Below, piece after piece: positions 1 to 9,320 of a stretch of 64,000 nt of DNA (positions are counted from its first letter, which is position 1; each line of letters starts with the position of its first letter). The position numbers were made by a program, and so were the translations under genes. Under the pieces are notes generated by a model. That model did no database searches. It was not told the DNA's origin and saw nothing but the letters and a program-made list of their open reading frames with translations. The DNA is from Buttiauxella agrestis ATCC 33320 (GTDB taxonomy: Bacteria > Pseudomonadota > Gammaproteobacteria > Enterobacterales > Enterobacteriaceae), in contig JALKFA010000001.1 in assembly GCA_024169445.1 (NCBI GenBank), positions 4,092,001 to 4,156,000 on the forward strand, read 5' to 3'.

Positions 1-336
1 ATAGATCCTATAGAACTTAATGTTGGTCGTAATACAGCGAAGATCCGTGTGTCAAATACGGGGGATCGCCCAATTCAAGTCGGTTCGCATTTTCACTTTG
101 TCGAAGTAAACCGACAACTTTCATTTGACCGTATGGAAGCGATTGGCAAGAGATTGAATATTCCTGCGGGTACTGCAGTTCGATTTGAACCAGGTGAAGA
201 AATGGAAGTTGAATTGGTAGAATTAGGTGGAAACCGCTGTGTTTTCGGAGTTAGTGATTTGACTAACGGCTCCATTGATAGGAAGGATGAGATTATCAAG
301 AGAGCTAAGAAATTAAGTTTTAAAGGAGCTGAATAA
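1..336 (+). CDS. ureB: Urease beta subunit UreB, 5' end outside window
   Basis: This is the C-terminal 111 residues of the urease beta subunit, one of three structural chains of the nickel enzyme that splits urea into ammonia and carbamate. The frame is open from base 1, so the GTG at 49, inside a conserved Val-Ser-Asn-Thr-Gly stretch, is not the start. UreB is normally about 105-135 residues, so only a short N-terminal piece is missing. The hallmark Gly-Ser-His-Phe-His-Phe motif and the later [13 protein letters not shown] stretch are intact. It ends 3 bases before ureC and is clearly in the same operon; ureA should lie just left of the window. The sequence resembles Bacillales UreB. Confidence 0.95.
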   Translation: MDPIELNVGRNTAKIRVSNTGDRPIQVGSHFHFVEVNRQLSFDRMEAIGKRLNIPAGTAVRFEPGEEMEVELVELGGNRCVFGVSDLTNGSIDRKDEIIKRAKKLSFKGAE

Positions 337-339
337 CAA

Positions 340-2052
340 ATGAAATATAACAGACAGCAGTATGCAGATAATTTTGGTCCTACGGTTGGGGATCAGGTTC
401 GCTTGGCTGATACGGATCTATGGATAGAAGTAGAGAAAGATTACACGACTTATGGCGATGAAAATAAGTTCGGTGGCGGTAAAGTACTGCGCGAAGGTAT
501 GGGACAAAACGGAACATTCACTCGTGATGAGAATGTTCTTGATCTTCTGATCACCAATGCGCTTGTTCTTGACTACACAGGGATTTACAAAGCTGATATC
601 GGTGTGAAAGACGGCTATATTGTCGGTATTGGTAAAGCGGGCAATCCAGACATTATGGATGGGGTTACCCCGAATATGATCTGTGGCGCTGCCACGGAAG
701 TCATCGCTGGTGAAGGGAAAATTGTTACAGCGGGTGCAATTGATACCCATGTGCATTTTATTGAACCGGATCAATTTGCAGTGGCTCTGGCGAATGGTAC
801 GACCACTGTGTTCGGTGGCGGAACAGGGCCTGCAGAAGGTAGTAAAGCAACTACCATCACCCCGGGGCCGTGGAACATCGAAATGATGTTAAAGGCAGCT
901 GAAGATTTCCCTGTGAATATCGGTATCTTAGGAAAAGGTCATGCCTCATCTCTTGCTCCTCTTATGGAACAAATCGATGCGGGTGCGGCGGGGCTCAAAA
1001 TTCATGAAGACTGGGGTGCAACACCCGCGTCGATTGACCGTAGCTTGCAGGTAGCTGACCAGGCTGATATCCAAGTTGCTATCCATACAGACACATTGAA
1101 TGAAGCTGGATTCCTTGAAGATACACTCCGTGCGATTGATGGGCGTGTGATTCACTCATTCCACGTCGAAGGTGCGGGCGGTGGACATGCCCCTGATATT
1201 CTGAAGATGGCGGGTCAGCCCAATGTACTTCCTTCTTCAACCAATCCGACAAAGCCCTTTACCATCAATACAATTGACGAGCATTTGGATATGCTGATGG
1301 TCTGCCATCACCTAAGCCACAATGTGCCAGAAGATGTTGCCTTTGCTGATTCCCGAATTCGCCCTGAAACGATTGCAGCGGAAGATATTCTACATGACTT
1401 GGGTGTGATCAGTATCATGTCATCTGATACCCTGGCAATGGGACGTGCAGGAGAGATGGTCATGAGAACATGGCAAACTGCAGATAAGATGAAAAAACAA
1501 CGTGGTGCATTAGTCAGTGAGAAAAATGAATCGGATAATTTACGTGCCAAACGGTATGTAGCGAAATATACGATCAATCCAGCGATTGCCCAGGGAATCT
1601 CTCATGAGATTGGTTCTATCGAAGTCGGTAAATTTGCTGATCTGGTGCTTTGGCAGCCGATGTTCTTTGGTGTGAAAGCCGAAACTGTGGTTAAAGGTGG
1701 CTTTATTGCTTACGGACAGCTTGGTGACCCTGGTGCTTCTATTCCGACGCCACAGCCAGTTATGTTCCGTCCTATGTTTGGAGCTATGGGAAGTGCCAAA
1801 TATGCCGCGAACATCACTTTTATGTCGAAAAGTTCTATTGAGAAGGGGGTACCCGAAAAACTTGGTCTGAAGCGTCGTATTGGTACGGTTAAAAATTGCC
1901 GTAACATTGGCAAGAAGGATATGAAGTGGAATGATGCGATGCCGGATATTGATATTAACCCGGAAACGTACGAAGTTAAGATAGATGGAAAACTTATTCA
2001 ATGCGAACCGCTTGAAGAAGTCGCAATGGGCCAAAAATACTTCCTGTTTTAA
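340..2052 (+). CDS. ureC: Urease alpha (catalytic) subunit UreC
   Basis: This 570-residue protein has the full family length and is the catalytic chain of urease (urea plus water to ammonia and carbamate, cytoplasmic). All nickel-site residues are present: His137 and His139 (HVHF), carbamylated Lys220 (GLKIHEDWG), His249, His275, and Asp363 (SSDTLAMGR). The flap Cys322 and catalytic His323 lie in MVCHHL. An AAAGGAG ribosome site precedes the ATG, and the gene starts 3 bases after ureB. From memory the sequence, especially the C-terminal [13 protein letters not shown] stretch, is strikingly like Sporosarcina/Bacillus UreC and unlike Klebsiella or E. coli O157 UreC. Its base composition is AT-rich compared with the ttr and fli genes, which supports transfer. 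Confidence 0.98.
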   Translation: MKYNRQQYADNFGPTVGDQVRLADTDLWIEVEKDYTTYGDENKFGGGKVLREGMGQNGTFTRDENVLDLLITNALVLDYTGIYKADIGVKDGYIVGIGKAGNPDIMDGVTPNMICGAATEVIAGEGKIVTAGAIDTHVHFIEPDQFAVALANGTTTVFGGGTGPAEGSKATTITPGPWNIEMMLKAAEDFPVNIGILGKGHASSLAPLMEQIDAGAAGLKIHEDWGATPASIDRSLQVADQADIQVAIHTDTLNEAGFLEDTLRAIDGRVIHSFHVEGAGGGHAPDILKMAGQPNVLPSSTNPTKPFTINTIDEHLDMLMVCHHLSHNVPEDVAFADSRIRPETIAAEDILHDLGVISIMSSDTLAMGRAGEMVMRTWQTADKMKKQRGALVSEKNESDNLRAKRYVAKYTINPAIAQGISHEIGSIEVGKFADLVLWQPMFFGVKAETVVKGGFIAYGQLGDPGASIPTPQPVMFRPMFGAMGSAKYAANITFMSKSSIEKGVPEKLGLKRRIGTVKNCRNIGKKDMKWNDAMPDIDINPETYEVKIDGKLIQCEPLEEVAMGQKYFLF

Positions 2053-2126
2053 AATTCATTGAATTATGTGTTATTAAATGATTTTTTTAAAGCAATTTTG
2101 TAAAAATATGCAGAAGGATACGAGCC

Positions 2127-2570
2127 TTGATTTTTACGAAGACAGTGGGAAATCTTAACAATTTCAAGTTATCAGATAAAAACATTGACTGGCTTGAGCT
2201 TGAGTGGGAAGACCTAAACAAGAAAATCTTACGCAAGCAAACACAGAATGGTATGGATGTTTCTATATTCCTCGACGAGGGGGGGCATCTTCATTATGGG
2301 GACGTTTTGTATGAGGATGAAAATACGCTGATCGCCATTCGAACAAAGCTGGAAAAGGTCTATGTCATTACGCCTAAGACAATGCGAGAAATGGGAAAAA
2401 TGGCATTTGAAATTGGAAATCGTCACACTCAATGTATTATTGAAGATAATGAAATTCTCGTTCGTTATGATCACACACTTGAGAAGTTAATGGATGAAGT
2501 GGGAGTTACCTATGAACAATCTGAGAGACGGTTCAAAGAACCATTCAAATATAGGGGACACCAACACTGA
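2127..2570 (+). CDS. ureE: Urease accessory nickel chaperone UreE
   Basis: UreE binds Ni(II) and delivers it to the UreD-F-G activation complex. The 147-residue protein has the conserved metal-binding His100 in Gly-Asn-Arg-His. It ends in a short Arg-Gly-His-Gln-His tail instead of the long His-rich tail of Klebsiella UreE, a feature seen in Bacillales proteins. The start is a TTG at 2127, preceded by a GAAGGAT ribosome site around 2111-2117; no in-frame ATG fits better. The gene lies 74 bases after ureC, and its end overlaps ureF by 59 bases, which implies translational coupling. Confidence 0.93.
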   Translation: MIFTKTVGNLNNFKLSDKNIDWLELEWEDLNKKILRKQTQNGMDVSIFLDEGGHLHYGDVLYEDENTLIAIRTKLEKVYVITPKTMREMGKMAFEIGNRHTQCIIEDNEILVRYDHTLEKLMDEVGVTYEQSERRFKEPFKYRGHQH

Positions 2571-3252
2571 TCCATGGTTTCTGCATCTTATTCAAATCCA
2601 TGACACGGCGTTTCCAACCGGTAGTTTTGCACACTCTTTCGGAATGGAAACATATATTCAGGAAGATATTCTTCGGAATGAATATGATTTAAAAAAATTT
2701 CTTGACATGTATATCCGTCATAATCTTGCTTCAGCAGATGCTATCCTTGTTAAGGAAGCTTATTCTCTTGCTCAACAGCAAGATATGAAAGAGCTTATGC
2801 ACCTTGAAAATATTTGTCACGGTATTAAGTTATCTCCCGAGACAAGGAAAGCAAGCGCGATGATGGGCCGACAGTTTTTACATACGGTCCATCAATTAAG
2901 TGATGATGAGTTGATTATGTTTTGGTATGACAAACTAAAGAACAAGGAAATTAAGGGTCATTATTCCATTGTATATGGTATTTACACCGCAATTCTAGGC
3001 GCAGATATAAAGGTGGCACTTGAAATGTTTCTTTATTCATCCATAGCAGCGCTCGTTCAAAATGCTGTCCGTGCTGTTCCTCTTGGGCAGGTGAGCGGAG
3101 TCAAAACGGTCTTTGTCTTGTTGCCCGTTATTCAAGAAATAGCAAGGCGGGTGATGACTTTGGACTTGGATGATCTTGATAATAATTCAATCGCGCTAGA
3201 AATTGCATCAATGAAGCATGAATTTCTTCATTCACGGTTATTTATATCATAA
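2512..3252 (+). CDS. ureF: Urease accessory protein UreF
   Basis: UreF is the all-helical accessory protein that works with UreD and UreG in GTP-dependent insertion of nickel and CO2 into the urease apoenzyme. The family signature near the N-terminus ([18 protein letters not shown]) is present, as are the later helical segments with [11 protein letters not shown] chose the ATG at 2512 because it has a GGGAG ribosome site just upstream and gives a normal 246-residue product; an upstream ATG at 2494 would add six residues. The gene overlaps the ureE 3' end and is followed by an unusually long spacer before ureG. Confidence 0.93.
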   Translation: MNNLRDGSKNHSNIGDTNTDPWFLHLIQIHDTAFPTGSFAHSFGMETYIQEDILRNEYDLKKFLDMYIRHNLASADAILVKEAYSLAQQQDMKELMHLENICHGIKLSPETRKASAMMGRQFLHTVHQLSDDELIMFWYDKLKNKEIKGHYSIVYGIYTAILGADIKVALEMFLYSSIAALVQNAVRAVPLGQVSGVKTVFVLLPVIQEIARRVMTLDLDDLDNNSIALEIASMKHEFLHSRLFIS

Positions 3253-3600
3253 TGAAATTAAACACATATGCTGTTATCAAGGTGAAATGTCTCGAGGGCA
3301 GACTAGCACGTCGTATCGATCAGCAGGTTCGTTTATAAATACAATGTCTGCTTCAAGCCTAGCCCCGAGATACTACCATCCGGACTTGAATAAGCAGGGT
3401 GTATAAGCTGTATGTTGGAAGTTCTACCGGCATACTAGGAAATTGGTTTCTGCTTTGGTTGCCGCTACAAGCAGAATAATCATTCTATATATATTATTCA
3501 GGAGTAGCCCAGGAAATCCATATAGTTAATTTTGTTTCTCTATGACATATATGCTGAATTAGTAAGCCTGAATAAAGTAATTTAGGAGGAGATTGTTAAA
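3253..3600 (+). other. 348-bp spacer between ureF and ureG
   Basis: Urease accessory genes normally abut, but here 348 bases separate them. There is no convincing gene: short open frames (for example 3218-3406) lack a ribosome site and resemble nothing I recognise. I see no terminal inverted repeats of an insertion sequence. The only clear signal is a strong AGGAGGAG ribosome site just before ureG. It may be the scar of a lost gene or insertion. Confidence 0.5.
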
Positions 3601-4236
3601 ATGAGAACAGTACACCTTGGCATTGGTGGACCAGTAGGTTCAGGTAAAACAACACTTGTTAAAGTCCTTACGGAAGAATTAAAAGAAAAATACAATATCG
3701 CTGTTATTACCAATGATATTTATACGAGAGAGGACGCCAACTTTTTAATTAATGAGAAGGTGCTTGATCCCGACCGTATCATCGGTGTTGAAACTGGTGG
3801 TTGTCCTCACACGGCGATTCGCGAAGATGCATCAATGAATTTTGAAGCCATTCTTGAGTTGAAGCAGCGTTTTGAAAATCTTGATATTATTCTTTTAGAA
3901 AGCGGTGGTGATAATCTGTCGGCAACATTCAGCCCTGAATTAGTTGATGCGTTTATTTATGTTATCGATGTAGCTGAAGGTGGTGATATTCCGAGAAAAG
4001 GTGGTCCGGGTGTTACACGTTCCGATTTACTTATTGTAAATAAAACGGATCTTGCTCCATATGTTGGTGTAGACCTTGTTCAAATGAAGAGCGACACCAA
4101 AAAATCGAGAGGTGAAAGACCCTTTGTTTTTGCAGACATTAAGACTAAAAAAGGTCTAGATGATGTAATTGCTTGGATTAAATCTGATCTCTTGTTGGGA
4201 GTAGTATCTGATGAATTGGCAGCAAACTCCAATTAA
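3601..4236 (+). CDS. ureG: Urease accessory GTPase UreG
   Basis: UreG is the SIMIBI-class GTPase that powers urease metallocentre assembly. The 211-residue protein has a P-loop (GPVGSGKTT, residues 10-18), the nickel-binding Cys-Pro-His motif (Cys68, His70), the [15 protein letters not shown] segment and the base-specifying NKTDL motif. The ATG follows a textbook AGGAGGAG ribosome site. Its 3' end overlaps ureD by 26 bases. Base usage is AT-rich like the rest of the cluster. Identification is firm; hydrogenase HypB, the nearest relative, lacks this set of motifs. Confidence 0.97.
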   Translation: MRTVHLGIGGPVGSGKTTLVKVLTEELKEKYNIAVITNDIYTREDANFLINEKVLDPDRIIGVETGGCPHTAIREDASMNFEAILELKQRFENLDIILLESGGDNLSATFSPELVDAFIYVIDVAEGGDIPRKGGPGVTRSDLLIVNKTDLAPYVGVDLVQMKSDTKKSRGERPFVFADIKTKKGLDDVIAWIKSDLLLGVVSDELAANSN

Positions 4237-5038
4237 GCGACTGAAGCATAATGGCTCTTTGTCTTTAAAATTTGTCAATCGTGGAAATAAAACGATTTTA
4301 ACCGATTGCTACCAGTCTCCCCCGCTTAGGGCGAGTCGGGCACTGTATCTGAACTCAGCAAACCCGACGGAGGCTACTGTATATATGGTAGAAACATCGG
4401 GTGGTCTGGTGGCAGGGGATCATAATAACTTTAAAATCGATGTTCAAGAAGGAGCGAATGTCTGTCTTATTCCGCAATCTGCAACCAAAATCTATCCTGC
4501 ATTTAACGGAAGATGGAGTTCGCAAAATATTGATGTAACTATTGGTTCTAAAGCAAGTCTTGCGTGGAAAACGGAAGCTCTCATTCCTTTCGAAAAGGCA
4601 AAATTTCGTGGGAAAACCATTGTTCACATGGCGCAGGATGCCAGGTTTCTTTGGGGGGAAATTCTATCTCCTGGTCGTGATAAGAGCGGGGAAATATTCC
4701 AATATAGTGATGTAAAATCGAATTTTCAAGTTTGGATGGAAGAGAGTTGTTTGATTTATGACTCTCTTTTGTTTTCACCAGGCCATATGTACCTTGGACA
4801 ATTTGGTCTACTTGAGGAGCATTTATATGTTGGATCGATGTGGTTTGTGACGCCTTCGCTACAGCATATGGATATCAGGAAATTGAATGAGGAACTTCAG
4901 CGGTTTGCACATGTGAAAGTATGTGCTTCGTTACTTGATGGGAAAGCAGTAAATGTCAGATGGCTTGCATCAGACTTAGTATTGTTAAAGCAAGAAATGA
5001 ATAACACTTGGCATGAGTTCACAAGCTACAGGGACTAA
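4211..5038 (+). CDS. ureD: Urease accessory protein UreD (UreH)
   Basis: UreD is the scaffold that binds apo-urease and recruits UreF and UreG. The 275-residue protein has the family signature [12 protein letters not shown] followed by the SATKIYPAF segment. The ATG lies inside the end of ureG (26-base overlap), which implies coupled translation. Placing ureD last, after ureG, is the gene order of Gram-positive and some other ureases; in Klebsiella ureD comes first. A rho-independent terminator follows at 5066-5108 and closes the urease operon. Confidence 0.94.
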   Translation: MNWQQTPIKRLKHNGSLSLKFVNRGNKTILTDCYQSPPLRASRALYLNSANPTEATVYMVETSGGLVAGDHNNFKIDVQEGANVCLIPQSATKIYPAFNGRWSSQNIDVTIGSKASLAWKTEALIPFEKAKFRGKTIVHMAQDARFLWGEILSPGRDKSGEIFQYSDVKSNFQVWMEESCLIYDSLLFSPGHMYLGQFGLLEEHLYVGSMWFVTPSLQHMDIRKLNEELQRFAHVKVCASLLDGKAVNVRWLASDLVLLKQEMNNTWHEFTSYRD

Positions 5039-5065
5039 TATCGCTCTAAAAGCCAATTGATAAAT

Positions 5066-5108
5066 CCATTCTTTTTATCTTTTGATAAAAGAATGGATAA
5101 GTTTTTTT
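5066..5108 (+). terminator. Terminator of the urease operon
   Basis: An inverted repeat (CCATTCTTTT...AAAAGAATGG, one bulged T, four-base loop) is followed a few bases later by seven T residues. It lies 28 bases after the ureD stop and before the next gene. Confidence 0.8.
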
Positions 5109-5154
5109 GCAAAAAAATCATTTAAATAATCTATTTAACGTGAGGGTGAAAATT

Positions 5155-6189
5155 TTGGATAATAATCTTCAACAAAGTGGGGTATCGAATGCAGGAGCAT
5201 ACGTGACTCTCCTTATCGGTATTGCCGCACTTGCGTTTACTGCACCGTGGGTAAAATTATCGAATTTCGAACCAGCAACATCTGCCATTCTTCGTTGTAC
5301 GATCGGGCTAGTGGCACTGCTGCCATTCGCATATAACGAAGTGAAAAAAATTGGTGCGCTCAACAAGCAGGGAGTGATTCTTTCCATTCTGGCAGGTTTG
5401 TTTTTAGGCATTGACTTTACGGCTTGGAACTACGCCATCTTCTATGTTGGCTCAGGTATTGCTTCAATTTTGCTGAACCTGCAGATCATTATTTTACCAG
5501 CACTGGCATTCTTATTTGACAGAGAAAAAATTCCCAAAAGTTACTTTATTATTTTACCCATCATGATCCTCGGTGTTGTGATGTCTGGCGGGGTCTTTGA
5601 CGGTGCAAGTGGGACTACAGAAGGACCATCGACAATACATGGTATTAATATCGCCATTCTTGGAACCTTGTGTGGTATGACTTCCGGTATCTGCTATGGT
5701 ATCTACCTCTACACCAGTCGTAAGGCGACTAAAGTAAATAAGAGACAGATTGTCCAGCCAATAGCATTGGCAACGGCTGCTCAATTGGTGGCTCCTATCC
5801 TTTTCATGATGTTCTTCTCTGACCGCGGGTTTGATCTGGTCAACGGCGTAATGGTTAATGATGCACTGCCAATGAACCCAGAAACGACGCCTGGTGACCC
5901 TATCACTACGATGAACTGGGTTTGGATGCTTGTTTTAGGCGTAGTGGGGCAAGCAATGGCATGGACGTTTGTCCAGTATGGTTCCGTTCGCTTGAACTCG
6001 ACCATTGTCGCGGGACTCTTGTTGCTCAGCCCGATCTCAACCGTTGCTATCATTTCCATTATTCTTTTCAGCGAAATACCGACTTTTATCCAGGTCCTTG
6101 GTGTTGTGATTGTCCTCGCGGCGGTTGCATACCAGAACAATCTGCATAAGGTTCTGTTTAAGAAATCTGCAGCCAGGGAGGTATCCTGA
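5155..6189 (+). CDS. DMT-superfamily (EamA-type) transporter
   Basis: This 344-residue, very hydrophobic protein has about ten predicted membrane helices arranged as two EamA-like halves with a polar loop between (a Thr/Glu/Pro/Gly-rich stretch precedes helix 8). It therefore belongs to the drug/metabolite transporter superfamily, mostly exporters of amino acids, metabolites or drugs in the inner membrane. The substrate cannot be read from sequence. I chose the TTG at 5155 because GTGAGGG lies 8-10 bases upstream; a TTG at 5107 sits within the preceding terminator. It lies between urease and a triple RidA gene, so export of an amino acid or nitrogen compound is a reasonable guess only. Confidence 0.85.
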   Translation: MDNNLQQSGVSNAGAYVTLLIGIAALAFTAPWVKLSNFEPATSAILRCTIGLVALLPFAYNEVKKIGALNKQGVILSILAGLFLGIDFTAWNYAIFYVGSGIASILLNLQIIILPALAFLFDREKIPKSYFIILPIMILGVVMSGGVFDGASGTTEGPSTIHGINIAILGTLCGMTSGICYGIYLYTSRKATKVNKRQIVQPIALATAAQLVAPILFMMFFSDRGFDLVNGVMVNDALPMNPETTPGDPITTMNWVWMLVLGVVGQAMAWTFVQYGSVRLNSTIVAGLLLLSPISTVAIISIILFSEIPTFIQVLGVVIVLAAVAYQNNLHKVLFKKSAAREVS

Positions 6190-6419
6190 CACTTGCTAAG
6201 TGACAGGTCTCGGCCGTAGGCGGGCTATTGTATTGTTCTGGTCATCTTTGCTGTATCTGATAGCCAACCCGATACCAACCGCTTTGGTCAGAATCCGAAT
6301 GATGTGCCTGCACCAACCTCGAGCATTATCAGCTAGTTTCTTACGTGCACTGATGCAGAATGGTCAAGTTTAAGGCTTTTCTGCATTCACTAAATTCCAA
6401 TTTACAAGGGAGTATTATT

Positions 6420-7691
6420 ATGAGTGGTTATAACGCCGTTTTAGCAAGAAATACAAAAAACGCACCAAAAAGCATAGGCCCATATTCACAGACAGTTGCT
6501 TTTTCTCATTATAATAATCTTTCAGCCCAATTGCCTATCAATCCGATATCTGGTGAATTGGTCGACGGTGGTATAATGAAACAAGCTGAACAGTGTTTCA
6601 AAAACATCCAGGCTATTGTAGAAAGTATCGACCACGTTATGGATGATATTGTTAAAATCACTATATTCATTAAGAATATTTCAGACCTTGACACTGTAAA
6701 CAGTATTTATAAAAAATTCTTCCCTTGCTATGTTCCAACGCTGACGACCGTTGCAGTTACCGCTTTACCTATGGGCGCTTTGATACAAGTTGAAGCCATT
6801 GTTTCAAACGGTGAAGGTACTATTCCAGCAGCACCACAGGCAGGCGACCTCATAAAAGTTACAAGCAATACGAAAAATGCGCCAGAAAATTCTCTATCAT
6901 CACAAACTGTCGCTTTTTCTCATTATAATAATCTTTCAGCTCAATTACCCATTGATCCAGGATCGGGTAAGTTAGTCGCTGGCGGTATCAGAGAGCAGAC
7001 TGGTCAGTGCTTAAAAAATATCAAAGCAATTTTAGAAAGTATCGATGTGCCTTTTGACGATATTGTTAAGATAAATATCTTTCTTAAAAATTTCTCTGAT
7101 ATTAAAGCGGTAAATGAAGTTTATACAACATTCTTCCCGGACTCCGCTATCGCCAGAGCCGCAGCCTATGTTCCTGCACGTACAACAGTTGCAGTTGCAG
7201 CTTTACCTATGGATGCTTTGGTACAAATCGAAGCGGTTGTATCACACGGAGACGGCACTCCGCCACAAGTAGTTGAAGACAGGCACGGTATTATCTTAAA
7301 ACCAAACAATACAGAAAATGCGCCACAATGTTCTTTTTCGACACAAACCGTCGCCTTTTCTCATTACAACCATATTTCCGCTCAATTACCTTTAGACCCA
7401 AAAACAGGAGAACTTGTGAGCTGCGGTGTAAAAGAGCAGGCTGGACAGTGCTTAAAAAATATTAAAGCAATTGTAGAAAGTATCGACCACGTTTTGGACG
7501 ATGTGGTTAAAGTAAATATCTTCCTTAAAAATATCGCAGATATTGATGCTGTGGACAAAATTTACACAATCTTCTTCCCAGAAGGTGTTCCGGCACGAAG
7601 AACCGTCGGTGTATCAGCTTTACCTAACGATGCTTTAATCCAAATCGAAGCGGTTGTATCACACGCTGAAGGTACTCCTCCAAAGGCATAA
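6420..7691 (+). CDS. Triple-domain RidA (YjgF/YER057c/UK114) family protein
   Basis: RidA proteins are normally single domains of about 130 residues that form trimers and hydrolyse reactive enamine/imine intermediates, releasing ammonia. This 423-residue protein holds three tandem copies (about 1-135, 148-280 and 295-423). The carboxylate-binding arginine (Arg105 of E. coli RidA) is kept in domain 2 (Arg254) and domain 3 (Arg393) but is Leu108 in domain 1; the partner glutamate of the later QIEA motif is kept in all three. DNA of domains 1 and 2 shares an identical 29-base stretch (6498-6526 and 6912-6940), pointing to recent internal duplication. The ATG at 6420 follows AAGGGAG; an ATG at 6360 has no such site. 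It probably folds as a pseudo-trimer, which is inference. Confidence 0.9.
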   Translation: MSGYNAVLARNTKNAPKSIGPYSQTVAFSHYNNLSAQLPINPISGELVDGGIMKQAEQCFKNIQAIVESIDHVMDDIVKITIFIKNISDLDTVNSIYKKFFPCYVPTLTTVAVTALPMGALIQVEAIVSNGEGTIPAAPQAGDLIKVTSNTKNAPENSLSSQTVAFSHYNNLSAQLPIDPGSGKLVAGGIREQTGQCLKNIKAILESIDVPFDDIVKINIFLKNFSDIKAVNEVYTTFFPDSAIARAAAYVPARTTVAVAALPMDALVQIEAVVSHGDGTPPQVVEDRHGIILKPNNTENAPQCSFSTQTVAFSHYNHISAQLPLDPKTGELVSCGVKEQAGQCLKNIKAIVESIDHVLDDVVKVNIFLKNIADIDAVDKIYTIFFPEGVPARRTVGVSALPNDALIQIEAVVSHAEGTPPKA

Positions 7692-7774
7692 CAAGCTTTT
7701 ATTTGTAAATGTAGAAACGAGCATAGTTATTCGTTCATGCCTATGGTGAATGCAAAATTACATTTCCCACTATG

Positions 7775-7817
7775 AAAAAAGGAGGCCGGGAGTAATTTCC
7801 CGCTTCCTTTTTTCATA
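7775..7817. terminator. Long hairpin, probably a bidirectional terminator
   Basis: A nearly perfect inverted repeat (TATGAAAAAAGGA...TCCTTTTTTCATA, continuing inward as GCCGGGA/TCCCGC) has an A-run on one arm and a T-run on the other. It lies between the triple RidA gene and the nickel permease. It also falls inside an upstream extension of the permease frame, which argues for the start at 7843. Confidence 0.7.
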
Positions 7818-7842
7818 CTCCTGCACAAGGATAAGATATAAA

Positions 7843-8868
7843 ATGATATTATCGCGAGTTCTACGTGACAATCCACGCGCTGCTCTTTTGCTTGCGGCGT
7901 TAGTCGCAGCAAACCTGGTCTCATGGGCCTGGGCGCTGGTTTCATTCAACCACAGCACCACATTGATGGCAGCAAGTCTGCTTGCCTGGTGCTACGGCTT
8001 GCGCCACGCGGTAGATGCAGACCATATCGCCGCCATTGATAACGTGACACGTAAAATGATGCAGCAGGGCAAACGCCCGTTTGGTGTCGGGGCATGGTTC
8101 TCACTGGGCCACTCAAGCATTGTGGTGCTGGCATCCATTGCTATCGCCGCAACTGCTGCAGCGTTCCAGGAAGATATGACCTGGTTTCATGAAGTGGGCG
8201 GTGTGATTGGTACCACCGTTTCGGCGTGTTTCTTACTGGCAATGGCGTTGATTAACATGGTGATTTTTCGTGGCGTGTGGCGCAACTTCCAGCAGCTAAA
8301 GCGGGGGGAAGCCCTGTCTAGCGACGCGACAGATTTTCAGGGTGGCGGTATGATGAGTTGGCTGTTCCGCTCCACATTTAACCTTATTAATAAAAGCTGG
8401 CACATGTACCCAGTGGGCTTCTTGTTTGGACTGGGCTTTGATACTGCAACAGAAATTGGTGTGCTCGGCATTTCTGCTGTCAGCGCCTCTAACGGAATGT
8501 CGATGTGGTCGATTCTTATATTTCCGGCACTGTTCGCAAGTGGCATGGCGTTAGTCGATACACTCGATAACATTATTATGGTGGGCGCTTATGGCTGGGC
8601 GTTTAATAAGCCACAACGCAAACTGTATTACAACATGACAATTACCGGCACATCGGTTGTGGTGGCGCTGTTTATTGGTGGCATTGAAGCGCTCGGGCTG
8701 CTGGCAGATAAATTCAATCTGAACTCAGGTCCGTGGCAATGGGTTGGCGCGCTTAATGAAAACCTCGGCAACGCGGGCTTTATGGTGGTTGGGCTGTTTA
8801 TTGCCTGCTGGATAATTTCGATGCTGAACTACCGCTGGAAAGGGTACGACGCGTTAGAACTTGAGTAA
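7843..8868 (+). CDS. Nickel/cobalt permease of the NiCoT family (HoxN/NixA type)
   Basis: This 341-residue inner-membrane protein imports Ni(II) and/or Co(II). All NiCoT signatures are present: RHAVDADHIAAID (residues 54-66), a FSLGHSS motif, LGFDTATE, and GMALVDTLDN. The start at 7843 has an AAGGAT ribosome site and places the first membrane helix normally; the frame stays open upstream to 7750 but passes through a hairpin. Its base composition looks richer in GC than the urease genes, so it was probably joined to them from another, enteric-like source. It would supply nickel for urease. A terminator follows. Confidence 0.93.
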   Translation: MILSRVLRDNPRAALLLAALVAANLVSWAWALVSFNHSTTLMAASLLAWCYGLRHAVDADHIAAIDNVTRKMMQQGKRPFGVGAWFSLGHSSIVVLASIAIAATAAAFQEDMTWFHEVGGVIGTTVSACFLLAMALINMVIFRGVWRNFQQLKRGEALSSDATDFQGGGMMSWLFRSTFNLINKSWHMYPVGFLFGLGFDTATEIGVLGISAVSASNGMSMWSILIFPALFASGMALVDTLDNIIMVGAYGWAFNKPQRKLYYNMTITGTSVVVALFIGGIEALGLLADKFNLNSGPWQWVGALNENLGNAGFMVVGLFIACWIISMLNYRWKGYDALELE

Positions 8869-8873
8869 TGTGA

Positions 8874-8902
8874 AAAGCCTTCTTCGGGTAGAGAAGGCTT
8901 TA
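8874..8902 (+). terminator. Terminator after the nickel permease
   Basis: The stem AAGCCTTCT/AGAAGGCTT with an eight-base loop lies just after the permease stop codon, but only a short T-run follows. Confidence 0.65.
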
Positions 8903-9320
8903 ATCTATTACTTATTTTCGGCCCAAGCGCTCAATCTCTTCGGTAAGGATTCTCACACCCACTCAATTTTCTCAGGCTCCGGAACATAGTTCATGCGCAT
9001 GCACTGGCGGATGTGCTGTTAAATAGATTCTAATAGCAGATCACTTAAAGGGAACCCAGTCCAGACTGTGCTATCTGAGCAATGGCCAAACCAACCGGAC
9101 TGAGCCATGCTAATACAAATCATAGCATCCATGCCCTAAAATGAACGACATCAGATGCAGAAAATTATTCATAAAACTCCGGATATGACATTTGAGAACG
9201 ATATATCGACTAGCTAAAACCATACCTGAATCGTCTCGTCCTCCAGCCCGAAAGTGATGGAGCCACGGTTGACGTTAGCTTTGTTGTAATTTCAGCAGTT
9301 GGTGATTCTGTACTTCTATT
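8903..9320. other. Gene-free remnant DNA
   Basis: I find no intact gene here. On the minus strand near 8920-9010 short fragments in different frames (for example one reading MNYVPEPEKIEW) look like the decayed end of a gene I do not recognise. The DNA between the permease and the conjugation remnants is probably scrap from earlier insertions. Confidence 0.4.

Noticed and set aside
49-51. GTG at 49 as the ureB start
   Set aside because: The frame is open back to base 1 and encodes UreB-like residues there; the gene is merely cut by the window edge.
1540-2034. 164-codon minus-strand open frame in ureC
   Set aside because: Antisense to a firmly identified catalytic gene; no domain or start signal.
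3218-3406. 62-codon frame between ureF and ureG as a gene
   Set aside because: It begins inside ureF, lacks a ribosome site and its product has no recognisable features.
7771-7817. NikR operator (TATGA...TCATA)
   Set aside because: The half-sites are 37 bases apart instead of 16 and belong to a long terminator hairpin.
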